Below, piece after piece: positions 42,085 to 49,022 of a DNA stretch of 49,022 bases (the first letter of the stretch is position 1; the number at the start of each line of letters is the position of its first letter). The position numbers and the translations under genes are program-made. The notes under the pieces were generated by a model. It was given only the letters and a program-made list of their open reading frames with translations. It was not told the origin of the DNA and made no database searches. The stretch comes from Candidatus Levyibacteriota bacterium. Lineage in GTDB: Bacteria; Patescibacteriota; Microgenomatia; Levybacterales; UBA12049. The DNA is taken from NCBI GenBank assembly GCA_030651475.1, contig JAUSEW010000018.1:1-49022 (forward strand), in the 5' to 3' direction.

Positions 42085-42276
42085 CTATTTTTCCGAAACT
42101 GCCGCATACAAATGTCCCAATAGACTTAATCCAATCAGGCCTAATCCCCAGCGTAAAGGATGAATGCCCACTATCGGGCTTGCTATCAGAACGCCTATTC
42201 CTATGCCTCCGACTGCATGAACGAAGGAATTGTACGTGACGTGTTTCTTAAAATAGTTTGTTATTTTTTTATACAT
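42085..42276 (-). CDS. Small membrane protein of 63 residues
   Basis: MYKKITNYFKKHVTYN leads into one or two hydrophobic segments (about residues 17-36 and 43-59) with FVHAVGGIGIGVLIASPIVG. No family recognised. It has one of the best ribosome binding sites in the window, AAGGAGGTGA directly before ATG 42276, supporting a real gene. It lies downstream of the partial copy of the metG 3' end, so in an uninterrupted arrangement it would follow metG. Confidence 0.7.
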   Translation of the reverse strand: MYKKITNYFKKHVTYNSFVHAVGGIGIGVLIASPIVGIHPLRWGLGLIGLSLLGHLYAAVSEK

Positions 42277-42313
42277 TTTTCACCTCCTTCTAATATCAGG
42301 ATATCACAAGTAA

Positions 42314-42360
42314 AGGTTAAATTCTTGGAAATAGGGGTTTTTGGGAGGTGATTTTGGGAC
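42314..42360. repeat. 47-bp direct repeat, copy 1 (detached copy of the metG 3' end)
   Basis: 43 of 47 bases match 43544-43590. Read on the minus strand it still encodes PKITSQKPLFPRI and a stop, matching the last 13 residues of MetG (PKITSQNPLFPRI) except one. Upstream similarity fades quickly. Confidence 0.85.
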
Positions 42361-42385
42361 AGTAGAATTTGCTCTGATCTTAAAT

Positions 42386-42411
42386 ACTTCAATGATTTAA
42401 ATCATTGAAGT
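42386..42411. repeat. Perfect 26-bp palindrome at the 3' end of the YerC-like gene
   Basis: The half-site ACTTCAATGATTT is followed by its exact complement. Its last base is part of the gene's TGA stop. It shares the core AATGATTTAAATCATT with the palindrome at 42870-42893. No T-run follows, so it is not an ordinary terminator. Confidence 0.8.
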
Positions 42412-42863
42412 CAGAATGCCTTTTTATTTTTTTCTCTATGCTTATCAACTTCTTGTTTTAAGTAACGCCAAACTGTTCCGCCTTTTCTTGCTTTAGTTGG
42501 AAAAGATAGGACTTTTGAAACTGATTCGTCTATCATATCAATTAACTTTTCTTCCTTGAGAATTTTATTAAGAAGATTTCTGTATCCCTCGCTTCCGTAT
42601 CGAATTGCCATATTCACGGATGTAATAGTAGGAGCGCTTACTCTAATAATTTTTTGAATAGTTCGGTAGTCATAATCTTTTTGCAGAAGGAGTGCTATTG
42701 TGAGTCTTTTTGCTAGCATAATTTTTTCTGTAGGCGTTAGGAGATCAGAGATAAATTGATCTGCTTCTCCTTGAGTATGAATCTTAACTAAGCTTTTTAG
42801 AAAGATTTCAAAAATTCGATCAGCAATCTCTTTTGAAATAGGGTACTTGGAAACTTGCGTCAT
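42411..42863 (-). CDS. TrpR/YerC-YecD family transcriptional regulator
   Basis: 150 aa. The TrpR-like helical DNA-binding fold is seen in LLTPTEKIMLAKRLTIALLL, then QKDYDYRTIQKIIRVSAPTI and TSVNMAIRYGSEGYRNLL. YerC-type proteins lack a defined ligand. The gene is bracketed by two near-identical perfect palindromes, one over its promoter and one at its stop codon, suggesting autoregulation. A Lys-rich C-terminal tail (about 35 residues) extends beyond the core. It lies within the segment between the metG 3'-end repeats. Confidence 0.85.
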   Translation of the reverse strand: MTQVSKYPISKEIADRIFEIFLKSLVKIHTQGEADQFISDLLTPTEKIMLAKRLTIALLLQKDYDYRTIQKIIRVSAPTITSVNMAIRYGSEGYRNLLNKILKEEKLIDMIDESVSKVLSFPTKARKGGTVWRYLKQEVDKHREKNKKAF

Positions 42864-42869
42864 ACAATA

Positions 42870-42893
42870 CTTTAATGATTTAAATCATTAAAG
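42870..42893. promoter_or_regulatory. Operator-like perfect palindrome (24 bp) before the YerC-like gene
   Basis: The half-site CTTTAATGATTT plus its exact complement covers the -10 (TTTAAT) and the expected start site of the gene, 7 nt before ATG 42863. Placement is that of a repressor operator. The core is shared with 42386-42411. Confidence 0.75.
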
Positions 42894-42916
42894 CAGATAT
42901 GCTTGTATTTTGTCAA
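42887..42916 (-). promoter_or_regulatory. Promoter of the YerC-like gene
   Basis: Minus strand: TTGACA (42916-42911), an 18-nt spacer and TTTAAT (42892-42887). The -10 lies in the palindrome's arm. Confidence 0.65.
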
Positions 42917-43043
42917 TAAGCATTTCTTTAATGGGAAATTATATCTTGGAAAAAGAAGGATTTGGAAAGAAATTTTATTCACGCTCAACCCCAGGGGTCG
43001 AAAACCAATATACAGTTAAGCAAAATAAAAGAAATCCTATAGT

Positions 43044-43072
43044 TTGACTTGAAGGTTTTATTACAGTATAAT
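43044..43072 (+). promoter_or_regulatory. Promoter of the 156-aa putative hydrolase gene
   Basis: TTGACT (43044-43049), a 17-nt spacer and consensus TATAAT (43067-43072). ATG 43080 is 8 nt after the -10, so transcription probably starts at or beside the start codon. Confidence 0.75.
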
Positions 43073-43079
43073 TCCTCTT

Positions 43080-43550
43080 ATGAATTTGAAAGAAAGATGG
43101 GGAGTTTTAACAGAAGTCAAAACAGCTCCTGTGCCAAAGTTAACTCCAGAATTAATGATAAAGATTAATGCAGTCTACGAGAAACTTTCTTCTAGGAAAG
43201 GATTTCCTACTAACTACTGTGGTCCAGCTATGCAGGAATTAAGAAGGTTGGGATTTCAAGGTATTAGAGGATTTTTCCAAGTTGGTAGATCTGGGGATTT
43301 AGATTTACTTCTGGATCATTCTCATGATTGGGCAGAGGATGCAGGTGGGAAAATTATAGACCTTACAGCAGCACAATATAATAGAGAGAAGTCCTTAGGA
43401 GCAGTTATACCATCTGGAGTTTTGATAATAGATAAAGAGAACCCTTTATATGAAAGATACATAATACTCGAAAGACTTCCAACGAGACCTTTATTCCCTA
43501 CGCCAAAGGACGTATTCTCAAAATGGAAAGTAGTTTTGCTAGGAGGTTAA
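43080..43550 (+). CDS. Unrecognised 156-aa protein, possible Cys-His-Asp (transglutaminase/papain-like) fold
   Basis: No family is recognised with certainty. FPTNYCGPAMQELRRLGFQ has a Cys at the start of a helix, followed by GIRGFFQVG, then LLLDHSHDWAEDAGGKIIDL and TAAQYN. Cys at helix start, a His (HDW) before a strand, and Asp in IIDLTAxQY is the order of a transglutaminase-like or papain-like triad. Substrate unknown; there is no signal peptide, so the protein should be cytoplasmic. It has its own consensus promoter. Its stop codon lies in the second copy of the 47-bp repeat, overlapping the metG stop on the other strand. Confidence 0.65.
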   Translation: MNLKERWGVLTEVKTAPVPKLTPELMIKINAVYEKLSSRKGFPTNYCGPAMQELRRLGFQGIRGFFQVGRSGDLDLLLDHSHDWAEDAGGKIIDLTAAQYNREKSLGAVIPSGVLIIDKENPLYERYIILERLPTRPLFPTPKDVFSKWKVVLLGG

Positions 43551-43590
43551 ATTCTCGGAAAAAGGGGGTTTTGGGAGGTGATTTTTGGAC
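43544..43590. repeat. 47-bp direct repeat, copy 2 (3' end of metG)
   Basis: It forms the last codons and stop of metG on the minus strand and the stop of the 156-aa gene on the plus strand. Its partner is at 42314-42360. Confidence 0.85.
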
Positions 43591-44983
43591 CTTTAAATTG
43601 TTCTTCGATTTTTTCTGCGGTTTCGGGTAAAAATGGTTCGAGAAGCACTGCAATTTCCTGAATTTGATCAACTGCATGGGAAAGTATAGTTTTTAATTTT
43701 GGAGAATTTTGTTTTGCCAATTCCCAAGGCTTTTCGTTGTTGATATAGCGGTCAAGTTCTGTAATTTTGGTCCACACGAAAGAAAGAGCATCATTAAGAC
43801 GGTACTGCGAAAAGCTTTCAGAATATTCTTCAACAGAAATTAAGTGGCTTGAGGTTTTACCTGCTCCTTCCATCTGGCGGTAATTTGAAGTTTCACAAAG
43901 TTTTGCAACGCGGGAAATTAAATTTCCCAGTCCATTTGCCAGATCGGCATTATAAGCTTGCTTAAGTTTTTCTTCCGAAATATCACTATCGTTTGTAAGA
44001 TTGGTATATCTTAAAAGATAATATCGTACTGCATCTGCTCCATATTTTTTAACCCAATCGGTTGGCCTAATAATATTTCCCAATGATTTGCTAATTTTTC
44101 GTCCGTTAAGATTTAAAAATCCATTTACAAGAATTGTTTTTGGTAGTTTGATATTTGCAGATTTTAGCATCGCAGGCCACAAGAGAGCATGCCATCTCAA
44201 ATTGTCTTTTCCTAAAATATGTACATCTGCAGGCCAAAATTTCTCAAACAATTTTTTATTTTCCAGAAATCCTACGCCTGTTAAATAGTTTGTTAAAGCA
44301 TCAAACCAAACGTACATAACTTGTTTTGTTTCATTGGGAATCGGAACTCCCCAGGTAAAGTTAGATCTTGAAATTGGAATATCTTTTATATTTTTGGCAA
44401 ACTCTAACATTTCGTTTGCTCGGTGTTGGGGAAAAATAAAATCCGGGTTATTCTTAATGTGCTTAATTAGAAAATCTTTGTATTTGGACCATTTGAAGAA
44501 ATAATTTTCTTCAGTTATTTTTTTAATTTCTAGGTTTGGGTGAAAAGAGCATTTGCCATTTTTTAAATCCGAATCATCACAATAAGCTTCGCATCCTTCG
44601 CAATAAAGACCGCTATATTCGCCAAGATAAATATCTCCATTTTCATCAACTCTTTTCCAAATTTCTTGAGCAACTTTGGCGTGATCTTCATCTGTAGTTT
44701 CTATAAATCTGTCATAAGAAATATTTACAGAATCTTGTTGTTCTTTATCAGTTGCGGCAATTTTTCTTACGAACTCCAAGGGAGATATGCCGGATGCTTT
44801 TGCAGCTTTTTCTGCTTTTTGTCCATATTCATCAGTACCGGTAAGAAAGAAAACGTTATCTTTGCCAAGCAGTATGCGATTGTATCTGGCCAAAACATCC
44901 GCAGCTATTTTTTGGAAAGCATGGCCAATATGAATAGTATCGTTAACGTAGTCGATGGCTGTTGTGATGTAAAATTTATTCAT
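43547..44983 (-). CDS. metG: Methionyl-tRNA synthetase
   Basis: Charges tRNA-Met, including initiator. 478 aa, class I. FYITTAIDYVNDTIHIGHAF has the HIGH motif (His18-His21), TDEYGQKAEKAA follows, the connective peptide has YCEGCEAYCDDSDL with a zinc-type CxxC, and the KMSKS loop is GRKISKSLGN. The C-terminal anticodon-binding helices are present; the extra tRNA-binding (EMAP-like) domain found in some enzymes is absent. A TAAAAT box lies just before ATG 44983. The 3' end is duplicated at 42314-42360. Confidence 0.95.
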   Translation of the reverse strand: MNKFYITTAIDYVNDTIHIGHAFQKIAADVLARYNRILLGKDNVFFLTGTDEYGQKAEKAAKASGISPLEFVRKIAATDKEQQDSVNISYDRFIETTDEDHAKVAQEIWKRVDENGDIYLGEYSGLYCEGCEAYCDDSDLKNGKCSFHPNLEIKKITEENYFFKWSKYKDFLIKHIKNNPDFIFPQHRANEMLEFAKNIKDIPISRSNFTWGVPIPNETKQVMYVWFDALTNYLTGVGFLENKKLFEKFWPADVHILGKDNLRWHALLWPAMLKSANIKLPKTILVNGFLNLNGRKISKSLGNIIRPTDWVKKYGADAVRYYLLRYTNLTNDSDISEEKLKQAYNADLANGLGNLISRVAKLCETSNYRQMEGAGKTSSHLISVEEYSESFSQYRLNDALSFVWTKITELDRYINNEKPWELAKQNSPKLKTILSHAVDQIQEIAVLLEPFLPETAEKIEEQFKGPKITSQNPLFPRI

Positions 44984-44990
44984 AGTTAAG

Positions 44991-45335
44991 CTATTTTAGC
45001 AGTTTAGGTCCTTTTTTTAAAGAAAGCTCGAGGCTTATGAAAAGAGCGATAAGAATAATCAGGAATAAAGGGTGAGTGAGGTGAATAAAGCGCAGGAAAA
45101 GATAGACTGTTGCAAAAAGTCCAAAAAGCAATCCTTGTTTGGTGCTAATGAAAAGATAGGAAAATATGGAATAAATGAAAAGAAAAATCAGAAGGAAGAA
45201 AACGTATATAAATGGAAAATGAAAGATGGAAAATGGAAAATTTGCCGTTGGAGATTGATAGATTGCAAGGTAGATAAGCGAAGTTAAGGATAAAAGGCCA
45301 AGAATAAGAAGCATGGAGGGATGTTTTCGCCGCAT
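44991..45335 (-). CDS. Small polytopic membrane protein
   Basis: 114 aa, about four hydrophobic segments. I do not recognise a family. A loop reads TANFPFSIFHFPFIYVF, encoded by a repetitive GGAAAATG tract (45211-45243). An extended GTG start at 45374 would contain the promoter's TATAAT and is rejected. It ends 7 nt before metG starts, so metG may be transcribed with it. Confidence 0.55.
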   Translation of the reverse strand: MRRKHPSMLLILGLLSLTSLIYLAIYQSPTANFPFSIFHFPFIYVFFLLIFLFIYSIFSYLFISTKQGLLFGLFATVYLFLRFIHLTHPLFLIILIALFISLELSLKKGPKLLK

Positions 45336-45363
45336 ATAATCTAGTTTAACACAGTTTTTATTA

Positions 45364-45369
45364 ATTATA
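45364..45369 (-). promoter_or_regulatory. -10 box of the small membrane protein gene
   Basis: Minus strand TATAAT (45369-45364), back to back with the hrcA promoter. The expected start site is about 20 nt before ATG 45335. Confidence 0.45.
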
Positions 45370-45374
45370 CCCAC

Positions 45375-45403
45375 TTGACAGAGATTAGCAGTTATGGTAT
45401 TTT
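45375..45403 (+). promoter_or_regulatory. Promoter of the hrcA-grpE-dnaK operon
   Basis: TTGACA (45375-45380), a 17-nt spacer and TATTTT (45398-45403). The operator overlaps the spacer and -10. ATG 45416 follows 12 nt after the -10. Confidence 0.65.
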
Positions 45404-45411
45404 ACTGCTAA
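45385..45411 (+). promoter_or_regulatory. CIRCE-like HrcA operator upstream of hrcA
   Basis: TTAGCAGTT, 9 nt, TACTGCTAA. The arms pair perfectly for 8 bp (TTAGCAGT/ACTGCTAA). Each half matches 7 of 9 consensus CIRCE bases in exact 9-9-9 spacing. Confidence 0.8.
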
Positions 45412-45415
45412 CCCT

Positions 45416-46150
45416 ATGCATGATTTAACTCAAAGACAAATAGAAATTTTAAAAAGCATTATTGAAGAATACATAAACACAGCCGAAGCTGTGGGATCTG
45501 AAACATTGGAGAAGAAATATAATCTAAGCGCTTCTCCTGCAACTATCAGGAATGAAATGGTGCGTCTTACAGATATGGGATATCTGAAAAAAACCCATAC
45601 TTCTTCAGGACGAGCGCCTACTTCTCAAGGCTTGAAATTTTATGTTAAGCAGTTGATGAAGGAAAAAGACCTTTCCGTTACAGAAGAGGTTGCTCTGAAA
45701 GAAAGTCTTTGGGATTATAAAGACAAAACTGACAAATTCTTAAGAGAGTTAACGAAATCATTGGCTTTAAAAACGAAATCTTTGGCTATTGTCTCAACAA
45801 ACGAAGGAGATATCTATGCTGCCGGATATGCCAATATTTTGGATATGCCTGAATTTTTTGACATAGATGTTACGAGAAGTTTGCTTTCTGTTATTGACGA
45901 ATGCGATTATTTTAACAAGATCTGTTCGCAAGCTTTAGGGGAAGAAGATGTTCATGTGCTTTTGGGTGAAGAATTAGGTCCAAAACTTAATGGTCCGTAC
46001 GGTTTCATTTTTACGCATTTTACAACTCCGGCTAAAATACAAGGAGAGGTTGGGGTTTTAGGTCCGGCAAGGTTAAATTTTACAGAAATTATTCCAACAG
46101 TTAGATATTTTGGGGGACTGATTGAGGAATTAGCCAAAGATTGGGTTTAA
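45416..46150 (+). CDS. hrcA: Heat-inducible transcription repressor HrcA
   Basis: Binds CIRCE to repress chaperone genes. 244 aa, about 100 shorter than typical HrcA. The N-terminal winged helix is complete: DLTQRQIEILKSIIEEYINT, AVGSETLEKKYNLSASPATI, RNEMVRLTDMGYLKKTHTSS and GRAPTSQGLKFYV. The C-terminal part keeps the family ending VGVLGPARLNFTEIIPTVRY. The missing portion corresponds to part of the middle effector region. It overlaps the region before grpE by a few bases. Confidence 0.93.
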   Translation: MHDLTQRQIEILKSIIEEYINTAEAVGSETLEKKYNLSASPATIRNEMVRLTDMGYLKKTHTSSGRAPTSQGLKFYVKQLMKEKDLSVTEEVALKESLWDYKDKTDKFLRELTKSLALKTKSLAIVSTNEGDIYAAGYANILDMPEFFDIDVTRSLLSVIDECDYFNKICSQALGEEDVHVLLGEELGPKLNGPYGFIFTHFTTPAKIQGEVGVLGPARLNFTEIIPTVRYFGGLIEELAKDWV

Positions 46151-46161
46151 AAAAATTAAAT

Positions 46162-46641
46162 ATGACAGACGAAGGAAAAACAAAGAAAACTGACGATAAA
46201 TCTAAAAAAGAAATAGAAGAGTTAAAAATAAAGATAGAAGAACTTGACAATAAATATAAAAGAGCATTAGCAGACTATCTAAATTTGGAAAAAAGAGTAG
46301 GACAAGAGCAAAGAGATTGGATTGTTAAGGCAAATAGACAGCTTATTATACGGCTCTTGCCAATTTTGGATACATTAATGCTTGCAGGAGAGCATGTTAA
46401 GGATGAAAGTTTGCCCTTGAGCATTAAACAGTTTTTAGATATACTAAAGAGTGAGGGTGTACAAAGGATTGAAACTGTTGGTCAGGAATTTAATCCGAGA
46501 ACAATGCAATGCGTAGAAACGATTGAGGGGGAAGAGGGAAAAGTAATGTCCGAAATAAGAGCAGGATTTTTAATGCAAGAGGAAATTCTAAGAGCTGCTT
46601 TGGTTAGAGTAGGTTCTGCAAAGCAGAATCAAAAGGAATAA
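46162..46641 (+). CDS. grpE: GrpE nucleotide exchange factor for DnaK
   Basis: 159 aa from ATG 46162. A long N-terminal coiled coil ([31 protein letters not shown]), then [18 protein letters not shown] and the beta domain with [20 protein letters not shown] and [20 protein letters not shown] start at 46141 would add seven residues inside the hrcA overlap and is less likely. It lies 2 nt before dnaK. Confidence 0.93.
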   Translation: MTDEGKTKKTDDKSKKEIEELKIKIEELDNKYKRALADYLNLEKRVGQEQRDWIVKANRQLIIRLLPILDTLMLAGEHVKDESLPLSIKQFLDILKSEGVQRIETVGQEFNPRTMQCVETIEGEEGKVMSEIRAGFLMQEEILRAALVRVGSAKQNQKE

Positions 46642-46643
46642 GT

Positions 46644-48572
46644 ATGGGAAAAATAATTGGAATTGATTTAGGCACAACGAATTCATGTGTTGCTGTAATG
46701 GAAGGTGGAGCACCAAAAGTAATCCATTCCAGAGAAGGCAGAAACACTATTCCTTCCGTGGTTGATCCGGTAACCCACGTTGTAGGAGATGTTGCCAAAC
46801 GTCAACTTGTCTTAAAACCCAAAAATACAATCTTTTCTATCAAAAGATTAATGGGAAAGAAGTTTAAAGACGAGAGTGTTCAGTTTGATATGAAATGGCT
46901 TCCTTACACCATTAAAGAAGGAAGAGACGGAATGGCAGTAGTAGAAGTGGACGGAAAAACTTTAACTCCACAGGAAGTTTCAGCCTCTATCTTACAGAAA
47001 ATTAAAGCTGATGCAGAAGGCTATCTTGGAGGAAAAGTAACTCAAGCAGTTATTACAGTTCCTGCATATTTTGATGATTCTCAGCGCCAGGCTACAAAAC
47101 AGGCTGGAGAAATCGCAGGTTTGGAAGTTCTACGAATTATAAATGAACCAACCGCAGCAGCTCTTGCATATGGACTTGATAAAAAGAATGCCCATACAAT
47201 CGCAGTTTATGATCTTGGAGGCGGAACTTTTGATATATCAATTCTTGAACTTGGTGAAGGAGTATATGAAGTAAAATCCACAAATGGAGATACTCATCTT
47301 GGAGGAGATGATTTTGATCAGGTAATAATCAATTTTCTTGCAGAAGAATTTGAAAAAGAGAATAACGTAGATTTGAGGAAGGATTCTCAAGCACTTCAGC
47401 GCCTTCGAGAGTCAGCTGAAAAAGCAAAGATTGAATTATCAACATCTACTGAAGCACAAATTAATCAGCCTTTTATAACTCAGGGTTCATCAGGTCCTCT
47501 TCATTTAACCATGACCTTGTCACGGGCAAAGCTTGAGCAAATAGTTGATGACTTGGTTCAAAAAACTCTAAAACCGGTAGAGCAAGCACTAAAAGATGCA
47601 AAAGTAAAAGTCAGTGATATTGATGAAATAGTTTTGGTAGGTGGAATGACCAGAATGCCAGCAGTGCAAAAAGCAGTCCAGGATTTTTTTGGCAAAGAAC
47701 CACACAAAGGAATTAATCCAGATGAAGTGGTAGCAGTAGGGGCTGCTATTCAGGGAGGAGTTTTGGGAGGAGAAGTAAAATCAGTGCTTTTATTGGATGT
47801 GACTCCCCTAACTTTAGGTTTGGAAACTTTGGGTGGAGTTAGAACTCCTCTAATTTCTCGAAATACCACTATTCCCACTTCTAAAACAGAAGTTTTCTCC
47901 ACTGCTGCTGATAACCAAACTCAGGTAGAAATTAATGTTTTGCAAGGTGAGCGGGAAATGGCTTCAGATAATAAAACATTAGGCAGGTTTGTTTTAGATG
48001 GAATTCCAACAGCACCCCGAGGTGTTCCTCAAATTGAGGTTACTTTTGATATTGATGCCAATGGAATTTTAAATGTTTCAGCCAAAGATAAAGCTACTGG
48101 CAAAGAACAAAAAATTACTATTACAGGTTCCACTGGTTTATCTAAAGAAGAAGCAGCCAAGATGACCAAAGAAGCAGAAGCTCATGCTGAGGAAGACAGA
48201 AAGAAAAAAGAAGAAATTGATGTTAAAAATCAGGCAGATACTTTAGTTTATACTACAGAAAGATCGCTTAAAGATGCTGGAGATAAAGTTTCAGCAGAAA
48301 TTCGAATTGATGTTGAACAAAAATTAAATGATCTCAAAGGGGTAATTCAAACAGCATCTTCTGAAGATTTAAAACTAAAGATGGAAGCACTCTCTGAGGC
48401 TGTGCAAAAAATTGGTGCAGCAATGTATGGTTCGACAGGCTCACCACAGGATGGTCAAGGAGAGCCTGAAATTAAACCTGAAGAAGAAGTGGAAGCTCAT
48501 GAAGAAGAAGGTCAAACAGATACTAAACAGGCAGTTGAGGGAGAAGTAGTGGAGGATAAAAATGGTAAATAG
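46644..48572 (+). CDS. dnaK: Hsp70 chaperone DnaK
   Basis: 642 aa, full length. Phosphate 1 [17 protein letters not shown], phosphate 2 [17 protein letters not shown], adenosine motif [16 protein letters not shown], linker [15 protein letters not shown], peptide-binding domain, and an acidic tail rich in Glu. Shine-Dalgarno AAGGA precedes ATG 46644. Part of the CIRCE-controlled operon. It overlaps the next small gene by 11 nt. Confidence 0.97.
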   Translation: MGKIIGIDLGTTNSCVAVMEGGAPKVIHSREGRNTIPSVVDPVTHVVGDVAKRQLVLKPKNTIFSIKRLMGKKFKDESVQFDMKWLPYTIKEGRDGMAVVEVDGKTLTPQEVSASILQKIKADAEGYLGGKVTQAVITVPAYFDDSQRQATKQAGEIAGLEVLRIINEPTAAALAYGLDKKNAHTIAVYDLGGGTFDISILELGEGVYEVKSTNGDTHLGGDDFDQVIINFLAEEFEKENNVDLRKDSQALQRLRESAEKAKIELSTSTEAQINQPFITQGSSGPLHLTMTLSRAKLEQIVDDLVQKTLKPVEQALKDAKVKVSDIDEIVLVGGMTRMPAVQKAVQDFFGKEPHKGINPDEVVAVGAAIQGGVLGGEVKSVLLLDVTPLTLGLETLGGVRTPLISRNTTIPTSKTEVFSTAADNQTQVEINVLQGEREMASDNKTLGRFVLDGIPTAPRGVPQIEVTFDIDANGILNVSAKDKATGKEQKITITGSTGLSKEEAAKMTKEAEAHAEEDRKKKEEIDVKNQADTLVYTTERSLKDAGDKVSAEIRIDVEQKLNDLKGVIQTASSEDLKLKMEALSEAVQKIGAAMYGSTGSPQDGQGEPEIKPEEEVEAHEEEGQTDTKQAVEGEVVEDKNGK

Positions 48573-48915
48573 AGAGCTAAGTCCTGAAAAAGCAGAGGCA
48601 CTTTGGGAAAAAATGGATGATTTAGGTTATGCAGGTAAGCTGGGAAGTAATAAACCTGTAGCAACTCAATTAATTAAAGAAGCTGATCAAGCACAACAAA
48701 CAAAACAAATTTCTCCAGAAATTCTACAAGATGCTCAGTCAGAGCTTATGCCCATGAGTGATTTGGAAAAAAGAGAAGCCGATAGACAGGAAACTGCAAA
48801 CAGATTACAACCAAACGGTCGTTATAAATCTAGTCGTAGAAAATCTGGAATAAAAAACCCAATTGATGGTTCGTCTGTTATGAATTATATTAAGAAAAGT
48901 AGATCATATGGATAA
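48562..48915 (+). CDS. Unrecognised 117-aa hydrophilic protein between dnaK and dnaJ
   Basis: No family recognised. Highly charged, with helical [20 protein letters not shown] and [20 protein letters not shown], and a basic C-terminal part ([20 protein letters not shown]). No membrane segment. It overlaps dnaK by 11 nt, so translation is coupled, and ends before two hairpins that separate it from dnaJ. Possibly a CPR-specific chaperone accessory (inference from position only). Confidence 0.6.
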   Translation: MVNRELSPEKAEALWEKMDDLGYAGKLGSNKPVATQLIKEADQAQQTKQISPEILQDAQSELMPMSDLEKREADRQETANRLQPNGRYKSSRRKSGIKNPIDGSSVMNYIKKSRSYG

Positions 48916-48919
48916 GCTA

Positions 48920-48940
48920 TTGATTGAAGTTATCAATCAA
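48920..48940 (+). other. Hairpin upstream of the terminator
   Basis: TTGATTG (48920-48926) pairs with CAATCAA (48934-48940) across a 7-nt loop. It precedes the terminator in the gap before dnaJ. Confidence 0.5.
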
Positions 48941-48945
48941 AGTTG

Positions 48946-48968
48946 GCCTCGGGAAACCGAGGCTTTTT
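48946..48968 (+). terminator. Rho-independent terminator or attenuator before dnaJ
   Basis: GCCTCGG (48946-48952), loop GAAA, CCGAGGC (48957-48963), then five T. It ends 5 nt before the dnaJ ATG, so it may reduce rather than end expression of dnaJ. Confidence 0.8.
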
Positions 48969-48973
48969 AAATT

Positions 48974-49022
48974 ATGCCAAATAAAAAAGATTACTATGAA
49001 ATTTTAGGGGTTGCTAAATCTG
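48974..49022 (+). CDS. dnaJ: DnaJ co-chaperone, 5' end only
   Basis: Only 16 residues are inside the window: MPNKKDYYEILGVAKS, the start of the J-domain (consensus DYYEILGV). The HPD motif and the rest lie outside. It follows the dnaK operon but lies behind a terminator hairpin, with no Shine-Dalgarno in the 5-nt gap. Confidence 0.9.
   Translation, partial: MPNKKDYYEILGVAKS

Noticed and set aside
42917-43043. Intergenic DNA with an ACCCCAGGGGT palindrome
   Set aside because: The palindrome is short, isolated and not near a promoter; no function is supported.
42314-43590. Insertion sequence between the metG repeats
   Set aside because: No transposase, no terminal inverted repeats at the repeat edges, and the repeat is far longer than usual target duplications. 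It is kept as a finding on possible integration instead.

Overview
The window is AT-rich, gene-dense bacterial DNA with many 1-8 nt gene overlaps. TGA is a normal stop codon, so the genetic code is standard. The gene set points to a Patescibacteria (CPR) genome, most likely Microgenomates-like: many multi-membrane-span sugar transferases, secreted cohesin/PKD and fibronectin-like proteins with Pro/Thr-rich stalks, short versions of housekeeping proteins, and little biosynthesis. That placement is inferred from gene content, not from a phylogeny.

Layout. 1-3252 (minus): sugar-phosphate operon pfkB, class II aldolase, rpiB and glycerate 2-kinase (cut by the window edge). 3333-4630 (plus): nickel superoxide dismutase, its maturation protease and a membrane-anchored methyltransferase. 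4627-8836 (minus): UvrD-like helicase, FemAB-like ligase and a membrane glycosyltransferase. 8930-10679 (plus): a compact triosephosphate isomerase and a LytR-CpsA-Psr protein. 10672-13526 (minus): a DUF2298 membrane protein with a LysM domain, and a HAD-like protein. 13566-14606 (plus): sugar-nucleotide epimerase-like SDR. 14624-22012 (minus): one long run of PilN-like, PilO-like, a small membrane protein, a surface protein, an FAD oxidoreductase and two GT39-like transferases. Then rpsT, murJ, a MazEF-like pair, a PIN-domain run with a secreted Excalibur protein, an XRE regulator, lepA, a cohesin-PKD surface protein, groES-groEL and a PEGA-SH3 protein. 33232-39331 (minus): an envelope polysaccharide operon (tatD, GT2, GT39, small membrane protein, WecA/MraY-like, UbiA-type prenyltransferase). 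Finally an MgtA-type ATPase, a small membrane protein, a 1.2 kb insert-like segment (TrpR/YerC-like regulator and a putative cysteine hydrolase), metG, and hrcA-grpE-dnaK-(unknown)-dnaJ.

Control. Many operon-leading genes have a sigma70-type promoter whose -10 box ends only about 5-12 nt before the start codon, with no Shine-Dalgarno sequence. This suggests leaderless or near-leaderless transcripts. Internal genes rely on ATGA/TAATG overlaps or a Shine-Dalgarno sequence. Both chaperone operons carry degenerate CIRCE operators (9-N9-9), consistent with control by the local HrcA.

Most unusual structure: (i) a 47-bp direct repeat of the 3' end of metG bounding a segment with a TrpR-like regulator that has near-identical perfect palindromes at both ends; (ii) a set of four interleaved inverted repeats before lepA; (iii) families of short repeats inserted in frame in conserved proteins, including LepA and TPI; (iv) a LysM domain inside a DUF2298 protein; (v) a PIN toxin-like gene coupled to an unrecognised partner. 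No tRNA, rRNA, CRISPR array or transposase was seen, and no gene-free stretch exceeds about 220 bases.
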